Assembly (NCBI GenBank): GCA_009761415.1
Contig: QUOL01000001.1
Coordinates: forward strand, 1,736,001-1,800,000
Origin: Sarcomyxa edulis
Lineage: Eukaryota > Basidiomycota > Agaricomycetes > Agaricales > Mycenaceae
DNA length: 64,000 nt
Direction of reading: 5' to 3'
Shown here: piece after piece, positions 12,870 through 25,046 of the stretch
Position numbering within the stretch: the first letter of the stretch is position 1
How the letters are laid out: each line of letters begins with the position of its first letter
Program-made: the position numbers and the translations under genes
The notes under the pieces: generated by a model
The model's input: the letters and a program-made list of their open reading frames with translations, nothing else
Told to the model about the DNA's origin: nothing
Databases searched by the model: none

Positions 12870-12966
12870 GTCTGACCATCTTGGAACGACTATCGATATT
12901 ACCTACCCAATCCACATAGCGCGCAACTCCCAAGTCTAAATTCATTTTCAACAAATAATACTCAAA

Positions 12967-14023
12967 ATGTCGACCCCTATCTTGTATACCTTTGGTGGCT
13001 CCGTCTGGGCTGCAGTCCCCGACTTAGCCATGTACGGTCTGATTTCTAGTTCTCACTGCTTGTGCAACGCTCATTAATCTCTTGATAGTCTCGAGCTTGG
13101 ATACGCGCCGGGCGCAGTAGAGAAGAAGGTGGTCAATCTCGTTAATGGGGACAATTTCGCTCCTTCGTTCATAAAAATCGTACGTCCTAAAATTATGCCA
13201 ATACGCATCCCGCCCATGCTAAAACTCACTTCCTCAGAACCCCCACGCTACGCTACCCACACTGGAAGCAGACGGCAAAGTCTACACCAACACCGCCGAT
13301 GTCACTTCCTATCTCGTGAAACACGCTCCGACCAAGGTCAAGGCTGGCAACCATGCCCTGATCGCTGAGATTCACGAGGATAAATACGATCCCAACTTTG
13401 CTCTACTTCTCTCTGTGAGTGACATCGTCCATTACATCCACTTTCGCTACTAACGCTGCCATGTAGCGCAACGAAGAAGAGCTCAAAGCAAAGGGCGCAG
13501 GGGTTCCTGGGATATTCCTCGCGAAGCGTGCGTAGTCGTCTACTAACAAAGGACCGATCAACTGACCGACAGTAACAACCGTATAGGCCAAGCAGCGCTC
13601 CACAAACACGTCGCTACTCCCGATGCAGCGGCATTCAAAGCGTTCTACGACGCCAAAATCACAGGGAACGGCGGTCTCCTCGCTATCTACCAAGGCAAAG
13701 CACCAGAAGAAGCCAAACTTGGATTTTTCGAGCAATCGAAGAAACACTGGGTTCACCTCCAGCACTATATCTTAGAAACACTTCCTTCTCACCTCCCGAG
13801 CAGTGGGTTCATTGGAGGCGAGAGGCCGGGGGAGGATGACTTTCATGTGGGTGCATGGCTGGCGAGGATTGCGGCGACTGGTGGAGCATCTAAGACTGAG
13901 GATGGGTTGGCCGCGTTGGAGAGGGAGCTGGGAGAACCCGTTCCTGCCAAAGTAGTTTCGTACTGGAATGCTTGGAGCGCCAGATCGAGCTGGAAAGAGG
14001 TATACGCTGAGGGACTCCACTAG
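12967..14023 (+). CDS. Glutathione S-transferase-like protein
   Basis: The ATG at 12967 (context ctcaaaATGTC) opens MSTPILYTFGGSVWAAVPDL, the first strand and helix of a thioredoxin fold. LELGYAPGAVEKKVVNL, then FIKINPHATLPTLEADGKVY with the cis-proline loop (LPTL), complete the GST N-terminal domain. Four introns interrupt the first half. The C-terminal half is helical (FFEQSKKHWVHLQHYILETL) and contains GGERPGEDDFHVGAWLARIA, the Asp-containing helix-capping region of GST C-terminal domains. It ends SWKEVYAEGLH. Length is about 250 residues, normal for a GST. Fungal GSTs conjugate glutathione to electrophiles or act in peroxide handling. Class and substrate cannot be assigned. The lone E-box upstream hints at regulated expression but is weak evidence. 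Confidence 0.75.
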
Positions 14024-14358
14024 ACTCGATTCCGAGGAAATCCTGGAGATAACGAGAACTATGGGCACGTGTCGTGTATTAAGGTATATCGTGTATTAGG
14101 ATGTAAATGGTACACTGCGGACAGAATAATCGATGCAGTAAGGCTTGTAGAAGCACAGACGGAAAGCGAAATTGAATGTGTTGTAGGTCACAAACGCCCG
14201 TCCCCTAGCTGCGGAATGCCTCGTTGATTGTTAAGTATCAGGTGTTTTGTTTCAGCATAGACGCCACGAAGAAACATTGGCTTTACAGTTGGCGGCTCCG
14301 TTAGCGTGGACTGGGCCAATCAGAATAGGTGGATAGAACTTGGCATGACTGTGCTTGA
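14024..14358. other. Convergent 3' spacer
   Basis: 335 bp between the stops of the GST-like gene (plus) and the Dlt1-like gene (minus). No feature seen. Confidence 0.6.
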
Positions 14359-15366
14359 CTAGGTGGGTGGGTCCTCCATCATCGCAACTCGACACTCGTC
14401 CAGACTATACAGATAATTAGTATATAGAGTACAGAAACGGCATAGCCGACGTACATAGTCATGATATCGTCCGCGGCTTGCATACCGAGCTCGAATTCCC
14501 GTTCAGTAGGCTCGCGAGATGAATTTCGTGCCAGTTGTATCGCGGCATCGTAATAATGAAGAAACGACATCCCGTCTTCATCTCTTGGTAAGAGAGGTAG
14601 TATGAAACGAAAATGATGGAGCATGCGAGCATGTGGCTTTAATGCAGGGTGGCTCGGGATAATAGCGTGGGCCAGCTTGTCTGCGAAGGAACTGCTTCAT
14701 GAATCATGACGTTCAGGGTAGAGACGCAGTTTCAGTACATACCGATATCGGGTATAGTATCGAGGAGGGCACGACGAAAGCGTACTCCTTCGTATTTCGT
14801 ACCTTGGTCAGGAGAAGGTGAGTTCAGAACAGTTACACAATGACAGAAACGTCAACACACCGGGCCTGCCCCATCCCTCGTGAAAAGCACCTGTGGGTAG
14901 ACTCTCATATGCAATGAAACACGTTCGTATATACTCCTGTGAGATATACTGATGCACCAGCTATGAACGTAGACAGCCATGATATGATTAGCAGTACGCG
15001 ACGCAAAAGTACAACAGCGTACTCTGGGTACATCGTTACGACCGATTGTCCTGTGAGCTTTCGATATGCGTTGCAGCTTACGCCTAACGGCAACCCTCCG
15101 TTTTACGCAAAATAACACAGACGCAACAAGCTATACGACGAGTGAGATTCGTTTATCGGATCGTATGAGCTGGTAGTTACCACGATGACATAGGATGCTC
15201 CGATGACCAGTGCATTTGAGTTACGGACCCAAGAACGATTTGGAGATGTCCGTACAGCCTGTGAGAGGAGGGCCATACAGGAAATGCCGATGGCCACGAA
15301 GGTTGTCAAGACCAAGAATGCATAGCCAATCTCTGACAACGGGGTCGCCACTCGAAATGAGAGCAT
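14359..15366 (-). CDS. DLT1: Dlt1-like (defect at low temperature) membrane protein
   Basis: Fungal protein with N-terminal membrane segments; in yeast it is named for growth at low temperature, with little biochemistry known. The start at 15366 gives MLSFRVATPLSEIGYAFLVL, the first membrane helix, and then CMALLSQAVRTSPNRSW. A second helix, NALVIGASYVIV, continues across an intron into LVASVLFCVKRR. The conserved cytosolic part follows: KLQRISKAHRTIGRNDVP, YISQEYIRTCFIAYESLP, GWGRPG and TKYEGVRFRRALLDTIPDI, and the C-terminal block ending LQxARMLHHFRF-like sequence, DEDGMSFLHYYDAAIQLAR and EFELGMQAADDI. Five introns are required; the last exon ends DECRVAMMEDPPT with the stop at 14359. An upstream acceptor-like site near 15405 means a longer N-terminus is possible. 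The family call rests on the shared cytosolic block. Confidence 0.82.
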
Positions 15367-15812
15367 TTCATCGGGGAAGGGTATATGATGAGACACCCAC
15401 TGGACCTGCGGAGAATATAAGGAATTTGGTAAGATGAGAGAGTTGAATCAACGGTTTGTCGGCGGTAGTGTCACTGCTTTGCACATATTATTTTCGGGGG
15501 GCTGCAGCGTCTACCTGGCTATCCGAGAATGGACTCCAAATGGACTCAGAGAGTCAGTACTTGCTCTTTCACGGTGTATCATATACAAGAGTTCTCTAGT
15601 CCTATTCAAGATCCAGTATTCGTGTTAATAGAGATGAAATTTGATTGACCAGATGAATTTCTAGGTTGTTTCTAGCTCTGAAATCTCGATCTAAGTAGTT
15701 TTGATTGACCTCGGAGAACGCGACAGCATGCATTCCAGATGATACTGTCGGACAAAACAGTAAAATACATGGGTATAAAAAAGAAGAAAACCGACAAGAC
15801 GTGTCTCGATGA
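15367..15812. other. Spacer between Dlt1 start and CAP gene stop
   Basis: 446 bp that should contain the Dlt1 promoter and the 3' end of the CAP gene transcript. The short frames on both strands look random. Confidence 0.55.
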
Positions 15813-17296
15813 TTATACTTGAACATTTTGTCTAAGAAACAATATTAGCAGCAATAAAGCCAGATCCAAGTGGGCAGACTCACGCGAACTCTCCGATAAC
15901 ATTGCCCTGTGGGGAGTATTCGCAGACGAAGAATTTAGCGAGCTAAGGTAACGGTTAGATCACAAGCACGCCAATGGTTTGACTGAGATACATACCCCGA
16001 AACTCGCATCAAAGATACCACTGCAGGATTGAACGGCGCATCCGACTTGAGTACTTGCTTTCCAAACTACTTGAGTGAAATGCGATGGGACGGGGTTGTT
16101 CGCGTCATATTGGGCTATTGATTTGGTGCCGATTAGAGCTCTGAACAAAGATTGAATAAGGGATCTCGGATACTCACAAACTTCGTCTGTCCAAGATTTG
16201 ATGGCCTCTGCGATACCGTAGGAGGAACCAGTTCCAGCAGCCAAATTTTCTGCACAAACACTTCTCAATCTATGGCCATGTTGTTAAGAAAATTTTAGAC
16301 ACACCTCCAAATGGACCGAGAGTTCCGCCAGAATGCTTGAAAACACAGTTGTTCGCCCATGTCTGAGCTGTGGACGCCAAGCTATCACTCCACGTCAACG
16401 GAGAAGCACCGTGCTGGGCTCGGATCGTGTTGTGAGCGGAAAGATATGCTGATATATCACTGCTGGAGGTTGCATCAGAGTCCGAACTAGAATTTCCGGA
16501 GTCAGATGATGCTGCGGCAGTCTTGGGTGCGGGTGCTGGTGTGCTGGTGGTAGTCTTGGGTGGCTCAGTGGTAGTTTTTGGTGGCGGAGTGGACGTTGTG
16601 GTAACAGGAGCAGGAGCTTTAGAAGTTGTAGTAGGTGCTGGAGGCGGTGCCGAAGAGGAAGCCGGCTGAGCAACTGCTTGGTTCACAGGTGCAGTGGAGC
16701 TGACGTGTTTTGACGAAGAAACTACAGTAGAGCTCGACACTGTGGGGGCACTCGACGTATGGACGACGGATGAGGAGCTGGTAGATTTCACTGAAGACGA
16801 CGATGCTTCTGTCGAGGTTGACCGGATAGTCGACGAAGGAGTCGAGGAAGAGATAATCACGGTCGACGACGAGGCAATCGAGGCTGAAGTAGACGTTACG
16901 GAGATCGTAGGTGGACCGGGTGCTACATTCTTGATCGGAGCAGTTGCCGAGGCCTCAGCCGATGAAGATACAGCCGAAGAAGATGCACTAGAAGTAATGA
17001 AAGGTTAGACTGGGGATTCACAAATGACATGAATCAACATACACTGCAGTGCCGCAAGCCTTCGCGATTGTTTCATTCCAGTCAGTCTCTGTAGCACCCG
17101 CTTTCTGCATCACAGTTCCCCATTTATCGGTCCCCATCATGCTTCCAGTCCAGCCCCATCGACTTTGGCACTTCTGTATGCAGTCTGCTGCCTGGAAATG
17201 TTTCTTGGCGCAAGCCGGACCAGCGATTGCGCTGGGAAGAACACAAGAAACAATGACGGCCAAAGATAGGAAGGCCGGGGATACAAGACGAGTCAT
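15813..17296 (-). CDS. Secreted CAP/SCP (PR-1/Pry1-like) protein with Cys-containing N-terminal domain
   Basis: The start at 17296 gives a clear signal peptide (MTRLVSPAFLSLAVIVSC then VLPSAIAG). A compact segment with four cysteines follows (PACAKKHF, ADCIQKCQS, RWGWTGSMMGTDKWGTVM, AKACG). Next comes a Ser/Thr/Pro-rich linker of about 150 residues, likely O-glycosylated, and a C-terminal CAP domain. CAP hallmarks are YLSAHNTIRAQHGASPLTW, WANNCVFKHSGG, HFTQVVWKASTQVGCAVQSC (CAP1) and FVCEYSPQGNVIGEF (CAP2). The protein ends AQNVQV. Yeast Pry proteins of this family bind and export sterols; in fungi interacting with plants, related proteins are secreted. The N-terminal segment resembles cysteine-bearing regions in other basidiomycete secreted proteins but I cannot name it. 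The first intron donor (GTATGT at about 17039) was chosen to keep the frame. Confidence 0.88.
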
Positions 17297-17808
17297 TGTC
17301 GTTCAAATAAAGGCTGGCCGGGTCGCAGCAAAAGAATGTGGGCTAAAAGAATGAAAAGGGTGAAGCGCACCCCTAGTCGAGAGAGGCTGGCTTGAGTTGT
17401 GGGTGAAGGTGAAGGTGAAAGTCAAGATGAAATTTGCAGTATGAGTACTGATTGACAGGTGACAGAAAGTGGTGTAAATAGCTCGGGGTAAATGAGGTAT
17501 ATAACTGGAAGATCAAGTTGTCATAGAGAAGCAGGTTAGCCATGGAGGATGGGCATATGAATCCATCCCGTCGGTTGCTACGCTGCCTGTTGCGGTCAGG
17601 TTGGACCGGTGAATCTCAACGCCCTGGGGAAGGCATATCGCTATGACCGACATTGTAGCAGGTGTACTCTTGCAATTGGCCGTGGATGCTCCTGTAGAAA
17701 TTACGAGCAAAGCAAATAGGTGGTCCGCCAGTGGTTAGTCGCGAGGAAGAGTTTGAGTCGCGTCGTCGATCACACGATCATCATTCTCACCCATTTACCT
17801 CGAGCTCC
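17297..17808. other. Divergent promoter region
   Basis: 512 bp between the CAP gene start (minus) and the hypothetical gene at 17809 (plus). It contains a short tandem GTGAAG repeat near 17403-17420. No gene seen. Confidence 0.55.
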
Positions 17809-18471
17809 ATGTCTGCTGTCGTCGAACCTCCGTACTATATCCTCTTCTCTCAGTCACCGCTCGCGTCACCCAACGCAGTACCAGGAGCACCCTCTAACTC
17901 ATTAGGACACCCCATGATTCAATACCACTATGCTGACGATTCCCCCCTTTCTTTGCTACCAAATACACCCGATGAACACGTCCTAGTACTTGACTATGAT
18001 CCTACGACCGGTGCATTGACCGCCCCTACTGTCAGAAGCACTTCCAAAAATATGGCTGTTACTGGTCTGAAGATAGCAGAGGCACCAGGAGCTGCTGCAG
18101 CAGACGAGGGATGCGACATCAAAAAGAACGACCGGATGTATATCCTAGAGACCACCACATGTGAAGACAGGTATGTGAGCTTCCGCCGTGTATATCAAGC
18201 CACTAGTAACACTCTGCTCTGCCGAATGAAGGTCAGATATCGAGGCATCAGACCGTCAGACTCCTCAGGCTGTTCTATCACAGTTCAAACAACGGTACGG
18301 TATTTGTAGTGTATATGTATCGCCATCTCCTGATGATGATTCAGGAATGCTATCCTACGCCGTGCCCTCATTTACCCGAATACATCTACATCTCCATCGA
18401 CCACAGACACCAAATTATCGTACTCGCCCACGCAATCCGTTCCTCTTCACGCCTCGGTCTTGCATCCATGA
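17809..18471 (+). CDS. Hypothetical protein, looks conserved in Agaricomycetes
   Basis: Three exons (17809-18170, 18232-18294, 18345-18471) give 183 residues in frame. The ATG at 17809 starts MSAVVEPPYYILFSQSPL. The compact part reads LGHPMIQYHYADDSPLSLLP, DEHVLVLDYDP, SKNMAVTGLKIAEAPGAAA and NDRMYILETTTCED. The C-terminal third is Ser/Thr-rich and ends SVPLHASVLHP. There is no signal peptide, membrane segment or catalytic motif that I recognise. The dense, non-repetitive HYADDSP / HVLVLDYDP region argues for a folded conserved domain. My impression of conservation comes from memory and was not tested. It shares a divergent promoter with the CAP gene. Confidence 0.7.
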
Positions 18472-18617
18472 GCACCGCCAGACCAGAATACATTTGTTGA
18501 TCCCAATCAAGAGCTGTTATGGGTAGCGACAATATATTAGGGCCTGATCTACAATCCACGTGTACAGAGTATGGGAATGTGTAGATGTGAGCTCAATGCC
18601 AACAGCACTACTGTGAC

Positions 18618-19614
18618 TCATTTACGTCTATTCTTATTCCCTCGTGCTTTGTTGGCACTTTGCGCTGGTGCTTTGACGCCAGACGACGAGGCGGCTTGAT
18701 CACTAGGCATTAACGCCGATAGTCTGATGGAATGGAACAGCATCAGCGCTGGAAGGTCTCAAAAACGCAGTTGCTTACCCAGCTTTCAGATCCCCGCCGT
18801 TCATAGCTTTGTGCAAATTAGCCTGGGTCCCTTTGATCTCTTCCATCAATTCGGGATCCAGATTTTTCTGTACTGCAATGAGTAAAGCGAGTCAGAGATG
18901 ATAAGGTGAGGTCTTACCGTAATATAAGGTAGAGCCAACATCATGCCTCCTCCGAATACCATCATAAGCATCATAGGGTTTGAGAACATGCCCTTTAGGT
19001 CGAAGGATTGTGGAGGAATGAAATACTCGTTCTTGCCGCGCGGTGTCAGAGAAATGGGATAACGAAGGGAAATTATGGATGGAGGGTTTAACGGGGTTCC
19101 CGGTGTATATGGACGTATCTCGGGCTGAGACGAGTCATCAAGAATGTCGATACGCAGCTGCGAGTGTATCTTTCTTCAGTAGAGAACTTTCGAGGAGGTC
19201 ATTCAATTCATACCTGATCAAATTGGTGGTCATGAGAAAGGACGGAGAGCACGTAGACTCCAGAGGGAACGTCGGGTCTGCGTTCGAAAGTCAGTGTCCA
19301 GATTTACTATGATCCATGAGATTACACACATAACAAAGCTGCCATTCTGGATCACGCTCCCGGACCTTCTTCCATCATCTAAAATCACCTTCGATAGGCC
19401 TAGTTCTCCGATTCCTGGTGCATACGTGAGGTCTGGGAAGTGCCAGGTGGAGGAGAAGGCTGACCAGTACAGATGTCATTCCATTGAATTTTGCCGCGAA
19501 CATCCAGAGCTAAAGCAGAACCAAGGATACTGCATTCCATAAGAACGTATTGGAGGTGCACACTGCTGAGACATACCAGGAGAGCCCGAGCAGGACGAGA
19601 GAGATACGAGCCAT
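18618..19614 (-). CDS. EMC7: ER membrane protein complex subunit 7 (EMC7/Sop4-like)
   Basis: Subunit of the ER membrane complex, which inserts tail-anchored and multipass proteins. The start at 19614 gives a signal peptide MARISLVLLGLSCILGSALA (spliced, acceptor at 19568) and then LDVRGKIQWNDICT, the first strand of the lumenal beta-sandwich. VILDDGRRSGSVIQNGSFV, VPSGVYVLSVLSHDHQFDQL and PEIRPYTPGTPLNP follow. The region before the membrane reads KNEYFIPPQSFDLKGMFSNP, and the single membrane helix is MMLMMVFGGGMMLALPYIT. The cytosolic tail KNLDPELMEEIKGTQANLHK is typical, and the protein ends KARGNKNRRK. The gene is head to head with UTP23 (176 bp between start codons). Confidence 0.88.
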
Positions 19615-19790
19615 GTCGACCGTCGATGGTCGCGGAGGTGACGGAGGTCGATCAAGTGCAATTGTGAGGTCGATGGCAAGTCGATGGACAACATCAGACA
19701 GCAACCGCACACAACCTCCTAAACATTCGAAATTTGGACTTCGCGAATTTTAGCAGCAGCCTCAATCCATTTCATCTACCTTCTCCCAAC

Positions 19791-20905
19791 ATGCGACAAA
19801 AAAGAGCCAAGGCCTACCGAAAGCTCATGGCATTATACTCCATGTCTTTCGGGTTCAGACAACCCTACCAAGTACTAAGTGAGTCCCACTTCGAATCGCA
19901 TTTCAACAAATGCTCATCGAAGACCCAGTCGACTCGGAGATGTGCAAATCAGCAACAGATCTCAAAATCGAGTTCGTAAAACAACTAGGTGTTGTCCTAC
20001 AAGGAGAGGTCAAACCAAGTGCGTCACACCGTCTCTCATTCATCCGCTGATGTTCTAAATTATTGCGGCAAAGCCGTTCATTAGTGATCACTCAATGTTG
20101 CATACACGAGCTGTATCTACAAGGCAAAACTTTGCAGCCAGCTGTAGATCTAGCCAAGACATTTGAGCGAAGAAAATGTAATCACAGGGAACCAATATCT
20201 GGAGATGAATGTCTGACTAGCGTCGTGGGTGCGTAAACCTTGCTTCATCGTCAACGTGTCTCGATACTCACCGAACAACAGGAGACGCTAACAAACATCG
20301 TTATGTGATTGCGACACAATCTCAACCTCTACGAGTCAAACTGAGAGGCATACCGGCTGTCCCAATCGTTCATGTCAATCGAGCAGTCATGGTTTTGGAA
20401 CCACCAAGCGATGTTACTCTTCGAACGAAAGCACTTGTATGTCACCCAACTCTTTTTTCGTGTTGTCATTGTTCACACCAATGACGACCTTTAGACGGAG
20501 GAAAAGGCTCTCCATCCAGCTGCACCCGATCTGAAGCTAGTAGGTTCCTCGAGTTCTGCAGAGCCTCCGAAAAAGAAGAAGAAAGGTCCAAAGGGTCCGA
20601 ACCCATTGAGCGTAAAGAAAAAGAAGCCGGAGGGTCCTTCGCCTTCATCTACAAAGCCCAAAGATAGTACGAAAGGCAAGGAGAAAGCAAAGGCCACAGA
20701 ACCAGGGAGTGCGAATAATGTAAAGACGACGACGGATGTAGTTGAAGAGAACAAGGTGGGCGAGAAGAGAAAACGCGACGTTGTCAGTGAGGACATTCGT
20801 GGGGCAGAACTTGCAGGGACGGTCGAGGATCAGGATGTAGGCAAAGGGAGGAGGCGCAAACGACGGAGAAAGGCAACGAGCTCAAATGACACGAACGATC
20901 CATAG
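19791..20905 (+). CDS. UTP23: rRNA-processing protein UTP23
   Basis: PIN-domain-like factor of the small-subunit processome, needed for early pre-18S rRNA cleavage and release of snR30. The ATG at 19791 opens MRQKRAKAYRKLMALYSMSF, the typical basic N-terminus of the Fcf1/Utp23 family. SEMCKSATDLKIEFVKQLG and VLQGEVKP follow. The zinc-binding pattern is visible as the pair in TQCCIHELYL with CNHRE and ECL. HRYVIATQSQPLRVKLRGIP and PIVHVNRAVMVLEPPS are strongly conserved blocks. The C-terminal third is Lys-rich and disordered (KKKKKGPKGP, RRRKRRRK), fitting nucleolar location. Four introns precede the last exon. It ends 153 bp from the polyubiquitin stop (convergent). Confidence 0.93.
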
Positions 20906-21058
20906 CTATGGGGTGTACTTATTTCTTCAGACGAATGAACGGTGATACAAACACTTCAGATTGATTGTTTCGTGAAATGAATAAAGTGTGGTAGGACGAT
21001 GATATATAACGACAGTGATTAAAAGTACAGAACAAACCCAGGAGACAGAACAACCAGC

Positions 21059-22199
<1,141 letters not shown>

Positions 22200-22278
22200 G
22201 TTGTTGTTTAGTGAAATTGAGGGTGTTACTGGGGTGTTGTGGGGGAAAGAGAGATAAGGGGGGAGAGAGGAGCCGCTG

Positions 22279-22285
22279 GTTTATA
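22279..22285 (-). promoter_or_regulatory. TATA box of the polyubiquitin gene
   Basis: TATAAAC on the minus strand, about 80 bp upstream of the 5'-UTR intron donor, in a good position for a core promoter. Confidence 0.5.
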
Positions 22286-22429
22286 AGTGATCGGCGGAGT
22301 TTGAACTTGTAGTGGACTGACTCGCGCAGGCTGTGCTCTCTCGAAATTGCTAGAACCGACTCACAATACTATTGGTACACGAGGTGATACAGCTATAGAT
22401 ACATCTAGCAAGACAAGAGAGAGGTCTGC

Positions 22430-23903
<1,474 letters not shown>

Positions 23904-23990
23904 GGCAAGAGGAAAGAAATGCAAAACCACGTGGCCCAAAAAAGTGAATTTCCAGATCTGTTTCGTCAAACTGTCTTCAACTGTACGGTC

Positions 23991-24948
23991 ATGTCTGCTA
24001 CATCTTCTTGGGTTTCCCCTCCTACACGCACTGAACTCATAGAAGACCTCGTCTCGGGCGTAGGTGCGCACTAAATTTTCTTTTTTTGTGGGTGTACAAC
24101 GCTCAAATCTACCCTCGCAGACCGTTATAACCCTTCCAATGTCGGAATCCTCGAGGACTATCTGTATCACCAAATTCGAAGCCAAGAATATGACTGTCTA
24201 GCTAACCTCGCGATACTGAAACTGTATGTCCTCTTCCTCTGCAACAGCTGAGCTTTACTTACAGAAACTCGTGAAATAGGTACCAATTTAATCCTGACCT
24301 ATACAACCCAGACGTTGTGGTCAACATCCTCATAAAATCGCTCACTGCGTGCCCCTTACCCGACTTTAACCTTTGCATCTCCCTTCTGGACGAACGCCCC
24401 ATTAACGCTTCTCTCGACGAACCTGACCCCCTCCCAACACTTTTACCTATACTCAAAGGACTGCACACATTGCTGTACAAGTGTCGATTCCCTGCCTTCT
24501 GGGAAATCTATCGGTCGGAGGATCTCGAGACTCTTCGTGACAACTACACCGTCGAATGTGTAGGTTTCGAAAACGCCGTGAGGGAGGTCGTCGTTCGCGC
24601 TGTAAAAGCTGCTTTCACTCGGATAGGCGTAGAGAGATTGAGCTCGTATCTCGACTTGAGCGGTATGTCTACTCTTGCGCTCTCTCGTGATCATGATTTC
24701 AACGGCTTATTCGTAAACCAGGATCTGAGCTAGAAGTTTATGTCAAAAACTTGGGCTGGACCCTCGACGCTACCACCAATGTCGTCGGAATACCACCAAA
24801 CCCAGACAACCAGATCGAATCTACAGTCGTGCAGGAAAGCATCAAGCTACCGCGTAAGTTTCACCTTTCCCTGCCTCGTAGACCTTGCTGACCTGTCGCT
24901 TCTTCAGAACTCTCCAAGGTTATCGCACATGCCGCCCTGAGAGTCTAA
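23991..24948 (+). CDS. Translation initiation factor eIF3 subunit K
   Basis: Small PCI-type subunit of the eIF3 complex on the 40S ribosome. The ATG at 23991 opens MSATSSWVSPPTRTELIEDL. After an intron, DRYNPSNVGILEDYLYHQIR and EYDCLANLAILKLYQFNPDL form the N-terminal HEAT-like helices. The next exon, NPDVVVNILIKSLTACPLPD through FNLCISLLDE, is the most conserved block. KCRFPAFWEIYRSED and ENAVREVVVRAVKAAFTRI begin the winged-helix part, and ELEVYVKNLGWTLDATTNVV with NPDNQIESTVVQESIKLP closes it. The protein is about 240 residues and ends VIAHAALRV. The stop is 98 bp from that of the AVT1-like gene (convergent). Confidence 0.92.
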
Positions 24949-25046
24949 CGGTCTCTTGTTCTTGTATAACTCTGTAGATGCTTATATCTTGACAATGTGT
25001 GCCACGGACAATATGGATCTCCAAAATGTCTATATTGCTTTTTGCA

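Larger units (their letters stand above)
12393..12966. other. Spacer with promoter of the GST-like gene
   Basis: A 574-bp tandem spacer. The open frame 12430-12624 (plus) has no recognisable relatives. A palindromic E-box core CACGTG and a TATA box lie near the right end. Confidence 0.6.

Noticed and set aside
16694..17008. Acidic open frame antisense to the CAP gene linker
   Set aside because: Mirror image of the Ser/Thr-rich linker codons.
24004..24185. Longer N-terminus of the WDR5-like protein (frame open to 24185)
   Set aside because: It would overlap the eIF3k coding exon; MDSLHDQ at 23903 is a natural start.
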